The notes: a model not told the origin generated them from the sequence alone. A stretch of 64,000 nucleotides of DNA from Rhizobium sp. CCGE 510 (GCF_000292525.1 NZ_AEYF01000045.1:186001-250000); one strand, 5' to 3'; shown: positions 25,231 to 34,684, numbered from the stretch's first letter. Made by a program: numbers and translations.

Positions 25231-25258
25231 CCTTCTGCCCGTCAGAACGGGGAGAAGG
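25231..25258. repeat. hairpin repeat between convergent-type genes
   Basis: CCTTCTGCCCGT pairs with ACGGGGAGAAGG at 11 of 12 positions around a 4-nt loop. It looks like one of the small dispersed palindromes of Rhizobium genomes. Confidence 0.5.
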
Positions 25259-25299
25259 AGATCCATCAGCGTAAAATTAGATTTCGCCAGTCCATCATA

Positions 25300-26175
25300 T
25301 TAGCTTAGCGCATGGCCGGCCAAACCATAAACCGCCGGTTCGCCACTCTGCCTATTCAAGAAATTACGCCCCTTGGACATGGTCGTAACGGTATCGGAGA
25401 CGGCGAGCCGGCTCTGTTGAAGGAACTCGGCGAACAGGCCTTTCGCTCGGGTATCAACACGTGCGAACCCGCCTGCCAAATCCTTGAGATGTACTGCGGC
25501 AAGATTGATCGCGTCCTGATCATTGCCTGCCACGATCGGACCAATCACATGGCCGCGCCCGAACTCGCGACACATGGAATAGCCGACGATTTCATCGCCT
25601 CGCCGGAGTGTGCAAATGGACGCCCCCTCAGCAAGCAAAGCGACCAACTTGCCGCGATCGGCGCCGAAGGCTCGCGTATCGAGAGCATTGATCTCCTCGA
25701 TTTTGTCGCTGGACAGTTCGCTCAACTGCCCATTCAGCTCCGGCAGCGGAGGAAGCTTCGACCCAACATCGCCCTGGTATTGATAGACAATCGCCTCCTT
25801 GGTGAAACCGAGAGAAACATAAAGTCTGTAAGCTGCATGGGTTGAATTCAAACTCAGATTACGGTCGCCGCATTGTTCGAATACTTGGTCCATGAGCCAT
25901 CGCCCGGTCCCCTGCGCCTGCGTGCGAGGCGAGGTGATCACCAGCCCGATCGTGGCGAAATCATCGCCATGCGGAAACCACATCGCACTTCCGAAGACGC
26001 GTCCTATGCCATCGACCGCAACGATACCCAGCCCAGCGCGCCGCAGGAGATCCCAGTCTTTGGGCCGGTGCGGCCAGCCGACGCCGATCGACAGCGCGTG
26101 AAGCAGGCTGACATCGACACTGTTTATATCCTGCGCGATCAATTCGAATGATTTCAGGCGCACTGATTTTTGCAT
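25300..26175 (-). CDS. double-GNAT acetyltransferase
   Basis: A 291-aa protein with two acetyltransferase-like halves. The first (about 10-140) has a recognisable acetyl-CoA site region (TSPRTQAQGTGRWLMDQVFE); the second (about 150-270) is a more diverged half with AFGADRGKLVALL and GHVIGPIVAG. It resembles the protein at 35864-36697 over the whole length (GWPHRP.DW and GPI/VIAGN.(Q/E)DA shared). Substrate unknown. It is divergent from argE and bounds the amine-catabolism cluster. Confidence 0.8.
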   Translation of the reverse strand: MQKSVRLKSFELIAQDINSVDVSLLHALSIGVGWPHRPKDWDLLRRAGLGIVAVDGIGRVFGSAMWFPHGDDFATIGLVITSPRTQAQGTGRWLMDQVFEQCGDRNLSLNSTHAAYRLYVSLGFTKEAIVYQYQGDVGSKLPPLPELNGQLSELSSDKIEEINALDTRAFGADRGKLVALLAEGASICTLRRGDEIVGYSMCREFGRGHVIGPIVAGNDQDAINLAAVHLKDLAGGFARVDTRAKGLFAEFLQQSRLAVSDTVTTMSKGRNFLNRQSGEPAVYGLAGHALS

Positions 26176-26417
26176 TTTCGGATATCCGCTCCGTTCGCCG
26201 GATCAACAAGCTCCACTGGAGGAAGACAGTGTCTTTGATCATGCGCCGATTGCAACCAAGTCACAATATTGCACGCCAAGGCCGGCAGGATTGGCTTGTT
26301 CATCACCACAATTCAAAATCTTCAGCTGAACCGAAGCCCTACTCAGCAGGTAACACGCATCCCCGGCATTAGGTTAGGTAACATCTCGACCACTCTGAAG
26401 GCAACTTGCTCGCTCCC

Positions 26418-27545
26418 ATGGACGTCAAAGAAATTCTTGCAAGATTGATCGCATTCCCCTCCGTTGTCGGCACGCCCAACGGCGAGATTGCCGACTGGGT
26501 ACATGATTACTGTCAGAAGGCGGGAGCCGATGTGACGGTCCATCTCGGCCCGGAAGGTGACCGGTACAACCTTTTTGCGACTATCGGACCGCGCGATGGC
26601 CAAGGCTACATTCTGTCCGGGCACATGGATGTCGTGCCGGCCGGCGAACGGGAATGGAGTTCGGATCCCTTCGTCCTGCGCGCTGAGGGGGACAGACTTT
26701 TCGGACGTGGCACCAGCGATATGAAAGGCTTTCTCGCCTGCGCCTTGGCCGCATTGCCGAAGCTTGCCGCCATGAAGCTGCGGCGGCCAATTCACCTTGC
26801 CTTCTCCTATGACGAGGAGGCAGGCAGCCGTGGCGTACCGCATCTCATTGCGGAGCTGCCAAACCTGTGCAATGCCCCGCTGGGAGCGATCATCGGTGAA
26901 CCGAGCCGGATGCAGGCAGTGCGGGCGCACAAAGGCAAGGCAGCCGTCCGCCTCGAGGTGATCGGGCGCTCGGGGCATTCCTCCCGTCCGGATCTTGGAC
27001 TAAACGCCATTCATGCCATGGCCAGTTTGATCACCGAGGTTGCGGAATACGGCAAGTCCCTGACGAACGGTCCCTTCCACGATGATTTTGCGCCTCCCTA
27101 CTCGTCATTGCAAGTTGGCGTCATTACCGGCGGCCAGGCGGTCAACATCATACCGGATCGCTGCACCGCCGATATCGAGGTCCGCGCTGTGCCGGGTATC
27201 TCCCCATCATCTCTGCTGGAGCCGGTAAGGGCTAGGCTCGCTGCTTTCAGAGACCAGGGCTTCGACGTCGGCTGGCACGAGCTGAGCGCTTATCCCGGAC
27301 TTGCGCTCCCCGAAGGCAGCAACCTCGCAACGCTGCTGAAGGAATTGACGGGGCTGGAGCCGCTTGCTGCCGTAAGCTATGGCACGGAGGCCGGGCTCTA
27401 CCAGCAGGCTGGCATCGTTTCCATCATCTGCGGACCCGGGGATATTGGTCGTGCACACCGGCCTGACGAATACATCGAAGTTGGCGAGCTCGCAGCATGC
27501 CAGACGATGATCGAGGAACTCGGCGCCCATCTTGCCGAAAACTGA
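26418..27545 (+). CDS. argE: acetylornithine deacetylase-like M20 peptidase (ArgE family)
   Basis: A 375-aa M20 metallohydrolase. Metal and catalytic motifs: SGHMDVVPAGE (His-x-Asp), WSSDPF...LFGRGTSDMKG (bridging Asp), AFSYDEEAGSRG (Glu-Glu) and IIGEPS; a C-terminal His lies in RAHRPDEY. It removes the acyl group from N2-acetylornithine or a similar N-acyl amino acid. ATG 26418 is chosen; a TTG four codons earlier has a better-placed GAAGG. It opens a plus-strand unit with the next two genes. In this catabolic setting another N-acyl amino acid is as likely as acetylornithine. Confidence 0.85.
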   Translation: MDVKEILARLIAFPSVVGTPNGEIADWVHDYCQKAGADVTVHLGPEGDRYNLFATIGPRDGQGYILSGHMDVVPAGEREWSSDPFVLRAEGDRLFGRGTSDMKGFLACALAALPKLAAMKLRRPIHLAFSYDEEAGSRGVPHLIAELPNLCNAPLGAIIGEPSRMQAVRAHKGKAAVRLEVIGRSGHSSRPDLGLNAIHAMASLITEVAEYGKSLTNGPFHDDFAPPYSSLQVGVITGGQAVNIIPDRCTADIEVRAVPGISPSSLLEPVRARLAAFRDQGFDVGWHELSAYPGLALPEGSNLATLLKELTGLEPLAAVSYGTEAGLYQQAGIVSIICGPGDIGRAHRPDEYIEVGELAACQTMIEELGAHLAEN

Positions 27546-27560
27546 ACGAAGGCGATTTTT

Positions 27561-28484
27561 ATGGCTTTTCTCTTCAACTCCGATGCCACACGCGGTGCGG
27601 TTTTCCAGGAGATTTTTGCGCGCGAACTGCCGGATCTGGAGTTCGTCGCGCAGGGCCAGCCGGTGGATCCGGAAAGGGTGCGGTATCTGCTGACATGGAC
27701 GATCCCAGGCGATATGTCGCGTTACCGCAATTTGGAGGTTTTGTTTTGTATCGGCGCTGGCGTCGATCAGCTCAAACAGGAAAGCCTGCCGGACCACGTA
27801 GCGGTCGTCCGCATGGTCGAGGACGGCATTATCCGGATGATGCAGGAATACGTCACTCTCGGCGTCCTGACGCTCCACCGCGATATTCTCGCCTACCGGG
27901 AGCTGCAGAGACAGTCTGTTTGGCAGACGCTCGCCGCGCCGCAGGCCGCCGAGCGCCGCATAGGTTTTCTGGGCCTCGGCATCCTGGCGCAGGCGGCGAT
28001 CGAACGCTTGAAGCCGTTCCAATTTCCACTCGCAGGATGGAGCCGAAGCAAGAAGCAAATTGACGGCGTTACCTGCCACCATGGCACGGATGGACTGGCG
28101 GACTTTTTGGCGAAGACCGACATTCTGGTCTGTCTGCTGCCGCTGACCGACGAGACGCGCGGCATCCTCAATGCCGAACTCTTCTCACAGCTGCCGGCCG
28201 GCGCACGGCTGTTGCATGTGGGCCGCGGGCCGCACCTTGACCACGCAACTTTGATCGAGGCTCTCGATAGCGGTCATCTTGCCGCGGCAATGCTCGATGT
28301 CACCGATCCCGAGCCGCTGCCGGCAGAACATCCCCTCTGGCAACACCCGAAAGTAGCGATCACGCCGCACATCGCCTCCGTCACGCAACCGGAAACGGCA
28401 GCGCAATCGGTCACCGAAAATATTCGGCGCCACCGCGCCGGCGAAAAGCTGATCGGCCTGGTCGATCGGACACGCGGTTATTAA
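27561..28484 (+). CDS. ghrA: glyoxylate/hydroxypyruvate reductase A-like D-2-hydroxyacid dehydrogenase
   Basis: A 307-aa NAD(P)H-dependent reductase of the GhrA type. It has a Rossmann motif [14 protein letters not shown], the substrate Arg in HVGRGPHLD, and the catalytic Glu-His pair in [12 protein letters not shown]...ITPHIAS. The family's usual nucleotide loop GAGVDQL is also present. It reduces glyoxylate or hydroxypyruvate in the cytoplasm. It starts 15 bp after argE and 14 bp before the cupin gene, so all three are one transcript. Confidence 0.85.
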   Translation: MAFLFNSDATRGAVFQEIFARELPDLEFVAQGQPVDPERVRYLLTWTIPGDMSRYRNLEVLFCIGAGVDQLKQESLPDHVAVVRMVEDGIIRMMQEYVTLGVLTLHRDILAYRELQRQSVWQTLAAPQAAERRIGFLGLGILAQAAIERLKPFQFPLAGWSRSKKQIDGVTCHHGTDGLADFLAKTDILVCLLPLTDETRGILNAELFSQLPAGARLLHVGRGPHLDHATLIEALDSGHLAAAMLDVTDPEPLPAEHPLWQHPKVAITPHIASVTQPETAAQSVTENIRRHRAGEKLIGLVDRTRGY

Positions 28485-28498
28485 ACAAGGAAAATGAC

Positions 28499-28855
28499 AT
28501 GTCGCTTCTGTTGACCATCGATACCGATCCAAACTTCACCCCAAAACAGGCCGTGCCGGACGCAGAGCGGCTGATTTCAGGCAATCCCGTCTACAAGACC
28601 TGGGCGCAAGACGCCTCAAAAGGCGAGAAGGTGCTGACCGGCATTTGGGAAGCGACGCCCGGCGAGCACCATTCCATCAAGGGCACGGTCTACGAATTCT
28701 GCCACATTATCTCCGGTGTCGTTGAAATCGACGAAAAAGACGGCGAGACGAAGACTTATCGCACCGGCGACAGCTTCGTGATGAAGCCTGGTTTTGTCGG
28801 CGTCTGGCGTACCATCGAAACCGTGCGCAAGATCTACGTCTGCGTTTACGGCTGA
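28499..28855 (+). CDS. cupin protein, DUF861 type
   Basis: A 118-aa single-domain cupin with the two motifs GEHHSIKGTVYEFCHIISG (metal-binding His/Glu) and GDSFVMKPGFVGVWRT. It belongs to the DUF861 (cupin_3) group related to ureidoglycine aminohydrolase and often found beside amine or amino-acid oxidation genes. AAGGAAA precedes the ATG. Function unknown. A hairpin at 28870-28894 follows the stop. Confidence 0.8.
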   Translation: MSLLLTIDTDPNFTPKQAVPDAERLISGNPVYKTWAQDASKGEKVLTGIWEATPGEHHSIKGTVYEFCHIISGVVEIDEKDGETKTYRTGDSFVMKPGFVGVWRTIETVRKIYVCVYG

Positions 28856-28869
28856 GCGAGCGCCAATGG

Positions 28870-28894
28870 GGCGCGCCCGAAAGATGGGCGCGCC
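28870..28894. terminator. hairpin between convergent transcripts
   Basis: GGCGCGCCC pairs perfectly with GGGCGCGCC around a 7-nt loop. It lies between the convergent cupin genes. No U run follows on either side, so termination would be weak or Rho-assisted. Confidence 0.45.
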
Positions 28895-28942
28895 TGCCGA
28901 ATAGAAGCACCCAACTATTGGCAGACGAGGCCGTGGATCCGG

Positions 28943-29662
28943 TTAAGTCTCCAGGCCTTCGACGATGGCAAAGATCTTCTTGAGGTTGCCGTGGATCGAT
29001 AGGCGGTTGACGGTTCCGCGGCCGACGAAGATCGCGTCTCCCGCCTCGACCGCCGTTTTCGTGCCGTCTCCATCGGTCACATCAGCCTGGCCTTCCAGTA
29101 TGTACATCAATTCATGGACGGGATGAGGGCGCGACAGCCGGACGTGCGGCGTCGTCGCCCAGACACCAGCCCGAAAGCCGGCGGCTTCGTCGGAAAATGC
29201 CCTGAAGTAACTGCACTGAGGCGTGTCCCCTTCCAGGAACTGCGCCGGAGGCGGCGGGGAGGGGGCAAGTGCCACATCCCTGTCGATCGTCACGACCCCT
29301 TGCGTGCTCAATGTTGGCGCAGTCGTCGCACAGAAGATCCAGCGAGTGCCTTTTTCCGCTTCCGCCGCGACGTCCTTGCCCCGGCCGATGACCGCGCTGT
29401 CGCCGGATGTGAGATCAAACGTTGAGCCGCCCGAATGCAGGACAAGTCGCCCTGCCACGACGACCAGGGATTCCGTATGAGGAAAGCTGGCGATTGAGGC
29501 TTTTCCGTTCCAATGCACCGATCCGGCAGAAACCCCGCCGGAAGCACTCCAGACGATATCGCGGCCGGCGCCGAATATGTCGTCTGGTCCTAAAGTGCTT
29601 CGCTGGCCTTCCGGAATGGTTCGGCTTTTCGCCTCGTAGAGGAGAATGGTCTTACCGGTCAT
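28943..29662 (-). CDS. two-domain cupin (DUF861)
   Basis: A 239-aa bicupin. The N-terminal cupin (about 25-110) contains HTESLVVVAGRLVL; the C-terminal one (about 140-235) contains HPVHELMYILEGQADVTDGD and GDAIFVGRGTVNRL with metal-type His/Glu. ATG 29662 follows GGGAG by seven bases; an earlier Met at 29689 lacks such a site. It is convergent with the single cupin and divergent from the amine oxidase. Its role is unknown; DUF861 proteins accompany amine oxidation loci. Confidence 0.78.
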   Translation of the reverse strand: MTGKTILLYEAKSRTIPEGQRSTLGPDDIFGAGRDIVWSASGGVSAGSVHWNGKASIASFPHTESLVVVAGRLVLHSGGSTFDLTSGDSAVIGRGKDVAAEAEKGTRWIFCATTAPTLSTQGVVTIDRDVALAPSPPPPAQFLEGDTPQCSYFRAFSDEAAGFRAGVWATTPHVRLSRPHPVHELMYILEGQADVTDGDGTKTAVEAGDAIFVGRGTVNRLSIHGNLKKIFAIVEGLET

Positions 29663-30038
29663 CGTCTGACTCCCAATTTGGTGCGACATTCATATGTCCG
29701 GTGCTGGTGCCGATGGGCCGCAAGCCGATTTACCAGACCAGACCAGGCTCGTTCCCAGCCCTTTGGACCCGCCCCGATGCAGCAGCACTTCGGCAACAGT
29801 TGAGCATCATTGGGCATGGCCTGCTCCTGGAAGCCCGGGGGACCGAATTCTGCTTAGATCCTAATCTGTGGCTTCAAGGGGTGGGCTGCGGAGTTGGCGC
29901 ATAAACAGAATATCCTTTGGTTTACTGCCCGCAACACAGGCAATTGTTGCGAAACAAGGCTGCCAGCGCCGCACCTCTCCAGCGCAAGCAGGCCTATACT
30001 TCATGCATCGGATCAGACGAGCATAAGGGCATGCGCCA
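29663..30038. other. divergent promoter region, bicupin / amine oxidase
   Basis: About 375 bp without a recognised gene. Apart from a short inverted repeat (TTGTT...AACAA near 29944-29957) I see no clear operator. Confidence 0.5.
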
Positions 30039-31316
30039 ATGAAATTTGCTTCCTACTGGCATGACACCTCGATCCCATTCGCCGGAGCCATCGCCGACCC
30101 CGTCTCGGGAGATTTCGAGGTTGCGGTGATCGGCGCCGGCTTCACCGGGCTCAACGCCGCGCGCACGCTGGCGCAATCCGGTGTGAAGGTCGTTCTGCTG
30201 GAAGCCGAGCACGTTGGTTATGGTGCGTCCGGCCGCAATGGCGGGCACCTTAACAGCGGTCATTTCGCAAGCTTCAGCGCCGCCAGGCAGCATCTCGGGG
30301 AAGACCGGGCGCGCCGCTTGTGGCGAGCCTATGATGACTCGATCGACATGATCGAACAGATCATCGAGGAAGAAAAGATCGCTTGCGATTTTCGCAGAGG
30401 CGGCAAGCTCAAGCTTGCCTCGAAGCCCTCTCATGTCGGCAAGCTGCAGGCGATGTCAGAAGAAATCCGCCGCGAGGTCGACCCGTCAGCCGAATGGCTG
30501 ACGCGCGAGGACCTCCGCAAGGAGGTGGTATCGGATGCCTTTCATGGCGGGATTCTCTATCCGAAATCCGCCATGATGCACATGGGACACTACGCCAATG
30601 GCGTGGCGCAGGCCGCCTGCCGCCATGGCGCGGCGATCTGGGAGCGAAACCCGGTCACCGCCCGCGAGCCCGTGCCGAATGGATGGCGGCTGACCACCCC
30701 GACCGGCTCGCTCACCGCCCGCCAGGTCATCCTGGCGACCGATGCCTATACGCCAAGCGTCTTTAACTATTTCCGCCGAAGGCTGATGCCGATTGCTTCC
30801 TTTATCATCGCGACGCGCCCGCTTACCCCGCAGGAGGTCGCCGCGACGGTGCCGGGCAACCGCAACTTCACCAACTCGCTCAACATCGCCAACTATTTCC
30901 GCCTGACGCCCGACAACCGCATGCTGTTCGGGGGGAGGGCGAGATTTTCGGCTGTGTCGAACCAGAAAACCGACGTCAGCTCCGGCCAGCTTCTGCGCCA
31001 GCAGATGCTCGGCATGTTTCCGCAGCTTGCAGACGTCGAGATCGACTATTGCTGGGGCGGCCTCGTCGGTTGCACGCAAGACCGCTATCCCCGCGCGGGC
31101 AGCGCCGAGGGTGTGATTTACAGCATGGGCTATTCCGGCCACGGAGCCCAGTTGTCGACCTTCATGGGTAGTGCGCTGGCCAATATGGCGATGGGGCGCA
31201 AGGGCGCCAATCCACTCGACGGCTTCGCCTGGCCCGCCGTTCCGATGCATACCGGGAATCCGTGGTTCCTGCCGATCGTCGGCACCTATTACCGCATGAA
31301 GGACCTGCTGCCCTGA
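30039..31316 (+). CDS. FAD-dependent amine/amino-acid oxidoreductase (DAO family, PuuB-like)
   Basis: A 425-aa flavoprotein. The N-terminal dinucleotide-binding motif (VAVIGAGFTGLNAARTLAQSG, residues about 28-48) is followed by the FAD motif GYGASGRNGGHLNSG, typical of gamma-glutamylputrescine oxidase-like DAO members. The C-terminal FAD contact is YSMGYSGHGAQLS. It would oxidise an amine or D-amino acid to an aldehyde or keto acid, which the two aldehyde dehydrogenases downstream can process. The 3' end of this gene is repeated in decayed form about 125 bp downstream. Confidence 0.85.
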   Translation: MKFASYWHDTSIPFAGAIADPVSGDFEVAVIGAGFTGLNAARTLAQSGVKVVLLEAEHVGYGASGRNGGHLNSGHFASFSAARQHLGEDRARRLWRAYDDSIDMIEQIIEEEKIACDFRRGGKLKLASKPSHVGKLQAMSEEIRREVDPSAEWLTREDLRKEVVSDAFHGGILYPKSAMMHMGHYANGVAQAACRHGAAIWERNPVTAREPVPNGWRLTTPTGSLTARQVILATDAYTPSVFNYFRRRLMPIASFIIATRPLTPQEVAATVPGNRNFTNSLNIANYFRLTPDNRMLFGGRARFSAVSNQKTDVSSGQLLRQQMLGMFPQLADVEIDYCWGGLVGCTQDRYPRAGSAEGVIYSMGYSGHGAQLSTFMGSALANMAMGRKGANPLDGFAWPAVPMHTGNPWFLPIVGTYYRMKDLLP

Positions 31317-31381
31317 CCGATCCTGGCGCCGCGCCGGTCGCGGCTAGACGGCCTCACCTGGGGACGGCCGACGACGTTATG

Positions 31382-31437
31382 GACGGGCACCCATGGTCCC
31401 TGCCGATCCTCCGCGCAATTGCCGCATGAAGGACCTT
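31382..31437 (+). repeat. decayed copy of the 3' end of the upstream oxidoreductase gene
   Basis: This 56-bp stretch aligns with 31256-31312 of the flavoprotein gene, including an identical 15-bp block (CCGCATGAAGGACCT or nearly so) and CCTGCCGATC. It reads GHPWSLPIL in the frame matching GNPWFLPIV, then stops. It looks like a diverged tandem duplication now serving as the leader and ribosome-binding region of the next gene (AAGGA lies inside it). Confidence 0.55.
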
Positions 31438-31442
31438 GTAAG

Positions 31443-32897
31443 ATGATCACGCCTCTCGAACACCTGTCCCGCAACGGCCGTCTGGACAAGTTCTTCATCG
31501 ACGGCAAATGGCTTGAACCCAGGGGCAGCGCCAAGGGCGTCGTGGTCAATCCTGCCACGGAAGAGGTGGTGACCCACTTTGCGCTCGGAAACGGCTGGGA
31601 TGTCGAGGCGGCGGTTTCCGCCGCCCGACAGGCCTTCGCCACCTGGAGCCGCACCAAACCGGAATACCGTGCGGGTCTGCTTGATCGTCTGCAGGCGCTG
31701 CTCGAAGCACGTAGCGAACTGTTTGCGCAATGCCTGAGCCTCGAAATGGGCGCGGCGATCGGATATGCGCGCACCGCGCAGGTGCCGCTGGCGATCGCCC
31801 ATGTCAAGGTCGCTCGCGAGGTCCTGGAAGCCTTCCCCTTCGTCAAGCAGCGCGGCCACACCGCCATCACCCACGAACCGATCGGTGTCTGCGCACTGAT
31901 CACGCCATGGAACTGGCCGCTCTACCAGATCACCGCCAAAGTTTCGCCGGCACTCGCCGCGGGCTGCACTGTGGTGCTGAAGCCCAGCGAGCTTTCGCCG
32001 CTCAACGCGCTGCTGTTTGCCGAGACGATCGAGGAAGCCGGCTTTCCCAACGGCGTCTTCAACCTCGTCAATGGTGACGGCCCCTCCGTCGGTTCGGTCC
32101 TTGCGTCCCATCCGGATGTCGACATGATTTCCATTACCGGTTCCACCCGCGCCGGTATCGCAGTGGCTCAGGCAGCCGCGCCGACCGTCAAGCGCGTTGC
32201 GCAGGAGCTTGGCGGCAAGTCACCAAACGTGGTCCTGCCGGACGCCGATCTCGATCGAGCCGTTTCCATGGGCGTAGCGGCTGCCTTCCGCAATCTCGGC
32301 CAATCATGCAGCGCGCCGACCCGGATGATCGTGCCGCGCGCACGGCTGTCCGAGATCGAGTCAATTGCCAAGAGAGCTGCAGATGAGATCGTCGTCGGTG
32401 ATCCCCGTTCAAACGCCACCACGCACGGTGCGATCGCCAACCGCGCCCAGTACGACCGGATCCAAGCCATGATCGGCGTCGGTATTGCGGAAGGCGCGAC
32501 GCTCATCACAGGCGGAGAGGGTCGCCCAGCCGGTCTGAATGCCGGGTTCTACGTTAAACCGACGGTTTTCTCGGACGTGCGCACGGACATGTGCATCGCC
32601 CAGGAGGAAATCTTCGGCCCGGTCCTCTGTCTCATTCCCTACGAAACGGTGGAGGAAGCCATCGCCATCGCCAACCATACCGTCTACGGCCTGGGTGCGC
32701 ATGTGCAGGGCAAGAATATAGACGTCGTCAAGGAGGTCGCGTCACGGATCCGCTGCGGTCAAGTGCATCTCAACTATCCGGCCTGGGATCCACACGCGCC
32801 TTTCGGCGGTTTCAAGCAATCTGGAAACGGACGCGAATTCGGCATTGAGGGCATGCTCGAATACCTCGAGGTCAAATCCATTCTAGGCTATTTCTAG
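31443..32897 (+). CDS. aldehyde dehydrogenase (NAD+-dependent)
   Basis: A 484-aa aldehyde dehydrogenase. Motifs: TPWNWPLYQITAKVSPALAA, ITGSTRAGIAV, the base Glu in VAQELGGKSPNVV, the catalytic Cys in NLGQSCSAPTR, and a C-terminal HAPFGGFKQSGNGREFG. GQSCSAPTR is typical of broad aldehyde / DhaS-type enzymes rather than GabD. ATG 31443 is used; the AAGGA lies inside the repeated segment. It follows the amine oxidase on the same strand and likely oxidises the aldehyde that enzyme releases. Confidence 0.85.
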   Translation: MITPLEHLSRNGRLDKFFIDGKWLEPRGSAKGVVVNPATEEVVTHFALGNGWDVEAAVSAARQAFATWSRTKPEYRAGLLDRLQALLEARSELFAQCLSLEMGAAIGYARTAQVPLAIAHVKVAREVLEAFPFVKQRGHTAITHEPIGVCALITPWNWPLYQITAKVSPALAAGCTVVLKPSELSPLNALLFAETIEEAGFPNGVFNLVNGDGPSVGSVLASHPDVDMISITGSTRAGIAVAQAAAPTVKRVAQELGGKSPNVVLPDADLDRAVSMGVAAAFRNLGQSCSAPTRMIVPRARLSEIESIAKRAADEIVVGDPRSNATTHGAIANRAQYDRIQAMIGVGIAEGATLITGGEGRPAGLNAGFYVKPTVFSDVRTDMCIAQEEIFGPVLCLIPYETVEEAIAIANHTVYGLGAHVQGKNIDVVKEVASRIRCGQVHLNYPAWDPHAPFGGFKQSGNGREFGIEGMLEYLEVKSILGYF

Positions 32898-33166
32898 AGT
32901 ATCGCATCGTTCTCTGCCGTGCAGGCCGCTGATATTCCTATCCGGCACCTTCTCGCCGACGCCGGGTTTCACCGGTTTATCGGCCCCTCGGCACTTCCAA
33001 AAGAAACTCTCGACGACAACTGCGGGAGCCTCCGGGCAACAGCCGAAGATGACTGTCGCATCGCCCAAAACGTTATTTTCCACCGCGCCGGCAGCCACGG
33101 TCGATGCATGCTGCTTGTCCTGTTTCGGTAGGCTTGGCTCAAACTGACGGTCAGAGAGGAAACGAT

Positions 33167-34624
33167 ATGCTTGAGTTGAAAGACAAAGACCTTTTCCAGC
33201 AGGCCGGCCTGATCGACGGGATCTGGTCGCGTGCAGCCTCGGGCAAGACGGTGGATGTCGTCAATCCCGCCACTCAGGAGAACCTCGGCATCGTTCCAGA
33301 CATGGGAACCACCGAGACCCGCGCGGCGATCGACGCAGCCCGGGCCGCTTTCACCCTATGGAAGAAGAGGACGCATGCCGAGCGTGCGGTTCTGCTCGAG
33401 CGCTGGTATGCGCTGATGATCGAAAATCTCGAGGATCTGGCGCTTCTCATCACGCTCGAGCAGGGCAAGCCTCTCGATGAATCGCGCGCCGAGGTCCGTT
33501 ACGGGGCTTCCTTCGTCAAATGGTTTGCCGAAGAAGCCCGCCGCATCGGCGGCCACACCATTCCCTCGCCGACACCGGATCGCCGCATCCTCGTCCTCAA
33601 GGAAGCGGTCGGCGTCTGCGCCATCGTCACCCCGTGGAATTTTCCGATCGCGATGATCACCCGAAAGGTGGCGCCCGCTTTGGCGGCCGGCTGTACGGTT
33701 GTCATCAAGCCTTCCGAGTTCACCCCCTATTCGGCGCTCGCCATGGGTATTCTTGCCGAGCGCGCCGGCATTCCGGCAGGGGTGATCAACATCGTCACCG
33801 GACTGCCGACGGAGATCGGCAACGAGTTCATGGAAAACTCAACGGTGCGCAAGATCTCCTTCACGGGCTCGACCCGGATCGGCTCACTTCTGATGCGCGG
33901 CGCCGCCGACAGCGTCAAGCGGCTCTCGCTAGAACTTGGCGGCAATGCGCCTTTCATTGTTTTCGATGACGCGGATCTCGATCTCGCGGTCGAAGGCACA
34001 ATCCTGTCCAAGTTCCGCAACGGCGGCCAGACCTGCGTCTGCGCCAACCGCATCCTGGTGCAGGCCGGCGTCTATGATGCCTTTGCCGAGAAACTCGGTG
34101 CCCGCGTCAACGCCATGAAGGTCGGCCCCGGCACGGAACCTGGCAATGTCATCGGCCCGATGATCAACACGGCGGCGATCGAGAAAATCACCCGCCATGT
34201 CGATGACGCTCTGGCCAAAGGCGCCAAGATCGCCGCACGGGGCAATTCCGTGGCGGAGGGCTCGCAATACGCCGCCCCGATGGTGCTGACCGAGGCGACG
34301 ACCGATATGCTGCTTGCCAGCGAAGAAACCTTCGGCCCGGTTGCACCGCTCTTCCGCTTCGAGACGGAAGATGAGGCGATCACAATCGCCAACGGCACAC
34401 CGTTTGGTCTGGCTGCCTATTTCTACACCGAAAACCTGAAGCGCTCCTGGCGTGTCGGCGAAGCCCTCGAGTTCGGCATGATCGGGCTCAACACCGGCGC
34501 GATCTCGACCGAAGTCGCCCCGTTCGGCGGCGTCAAGCAGTCTGGCCTCGGCCGGGAGGGAGCGCAGGTTGGCATCGAGGAATATCTCGAAATGAAGAGC
34601 TTCCACATCGGTGGGCTGAGCTGA
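33167..34624 (+). CDS. succinate/glutarate-semialdehyde dehydrogenase (GabD-like)
   Basis: A 485-aa GabD-type dehydrogenase, paralogous to the one at 23521 (both begin MxELKD...LF.QA and share TPWNFPIAMITRKVAPALAA). Catalytic Glu lies in LSLELGGNAPF and Cys in GGQTCVCANR. ATG 33167 has AGAGAGGAAA upstream. A strong terminator follows at 34659. Role: oxidise a C4-C5 semialdehyde from amine or amino-acid breakdown to the diacid; choice between succinate and glutarate semialdehyde is open. Confidence 0.86.
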   Translation: MLELKDKDLFQQAGLIDGIWSRAASGKTVDVVNPATQENLGIVPDMGTTETRAAIDAARAAFTLWKKRTHAERAVLLERWYALMIENLEDLALLITLEQGKPLDESRAEVRYGASFVKWFAEEARRIGGHTIPSPTPDRRILVLKEAVGVCAIVTPWNFPIAMITRKVAPALAAGCTVVIKPSEFTPYSALAMGILAERAGIPAGVINIVTGLPTEIGNEFMENSTVRKISFTGSTRIGSLLMRGAADSVKRLSLELGGNAPFIVFDDADLDLAVEGTILSKFRNGGQTCVCANRILVQAGVYDAFAEKLGARVNAMKVGPGTEPGNVIGPMINTAAIEKITRHVDDALAKGAKIAARGNSVAEGSQYAAPMVLTEATTDMLLASEETFGPVAPLFRFETEDEAITIANGTPFGLAAYFYTENLKRSWRVGEALEFGMIGLNTGAISTEVAPFGGVKQSGLGREGAQVGIEEYLEMKSFHIGGLS

Positions 34625-34658
34625 GCCTGAAACGATTACGAGATGAGAACCAGCGATG

Positions 34659-34684
34659 TGGCGCACGCGGGTGCGCCATTTTTT
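34659..34684 (+). terminator. Rho-independent terminator
   Basis: TGGCGCAC, 4-nt loop, GTGCGCCA, then six T. A perfect 8-bp GC-rich stem, 35 bp after the semialdehyde dehydrogenase stop. The clearest intrinsic terminator in the window. Confidence 0.9.

Larger units (their letters stand above)
24973..25299. other. intergenic region with two palindromes
   Basis: A 327-bp gap without a credible gene. It contains a perfect 16-bp palindrome (25143-25158) and a 12-bp hairpin (25231-25258) of a kind common between rhizobial genes. The gabD promoter must lie at its left end. Confidence 0.6.

Noticed and set aside
31321-31442. A short extra peptide-coding gene between oxidase and dehydrogenase
   Set aside because: The readable part is a decayed copy of the oxidase tail with a quick stop.
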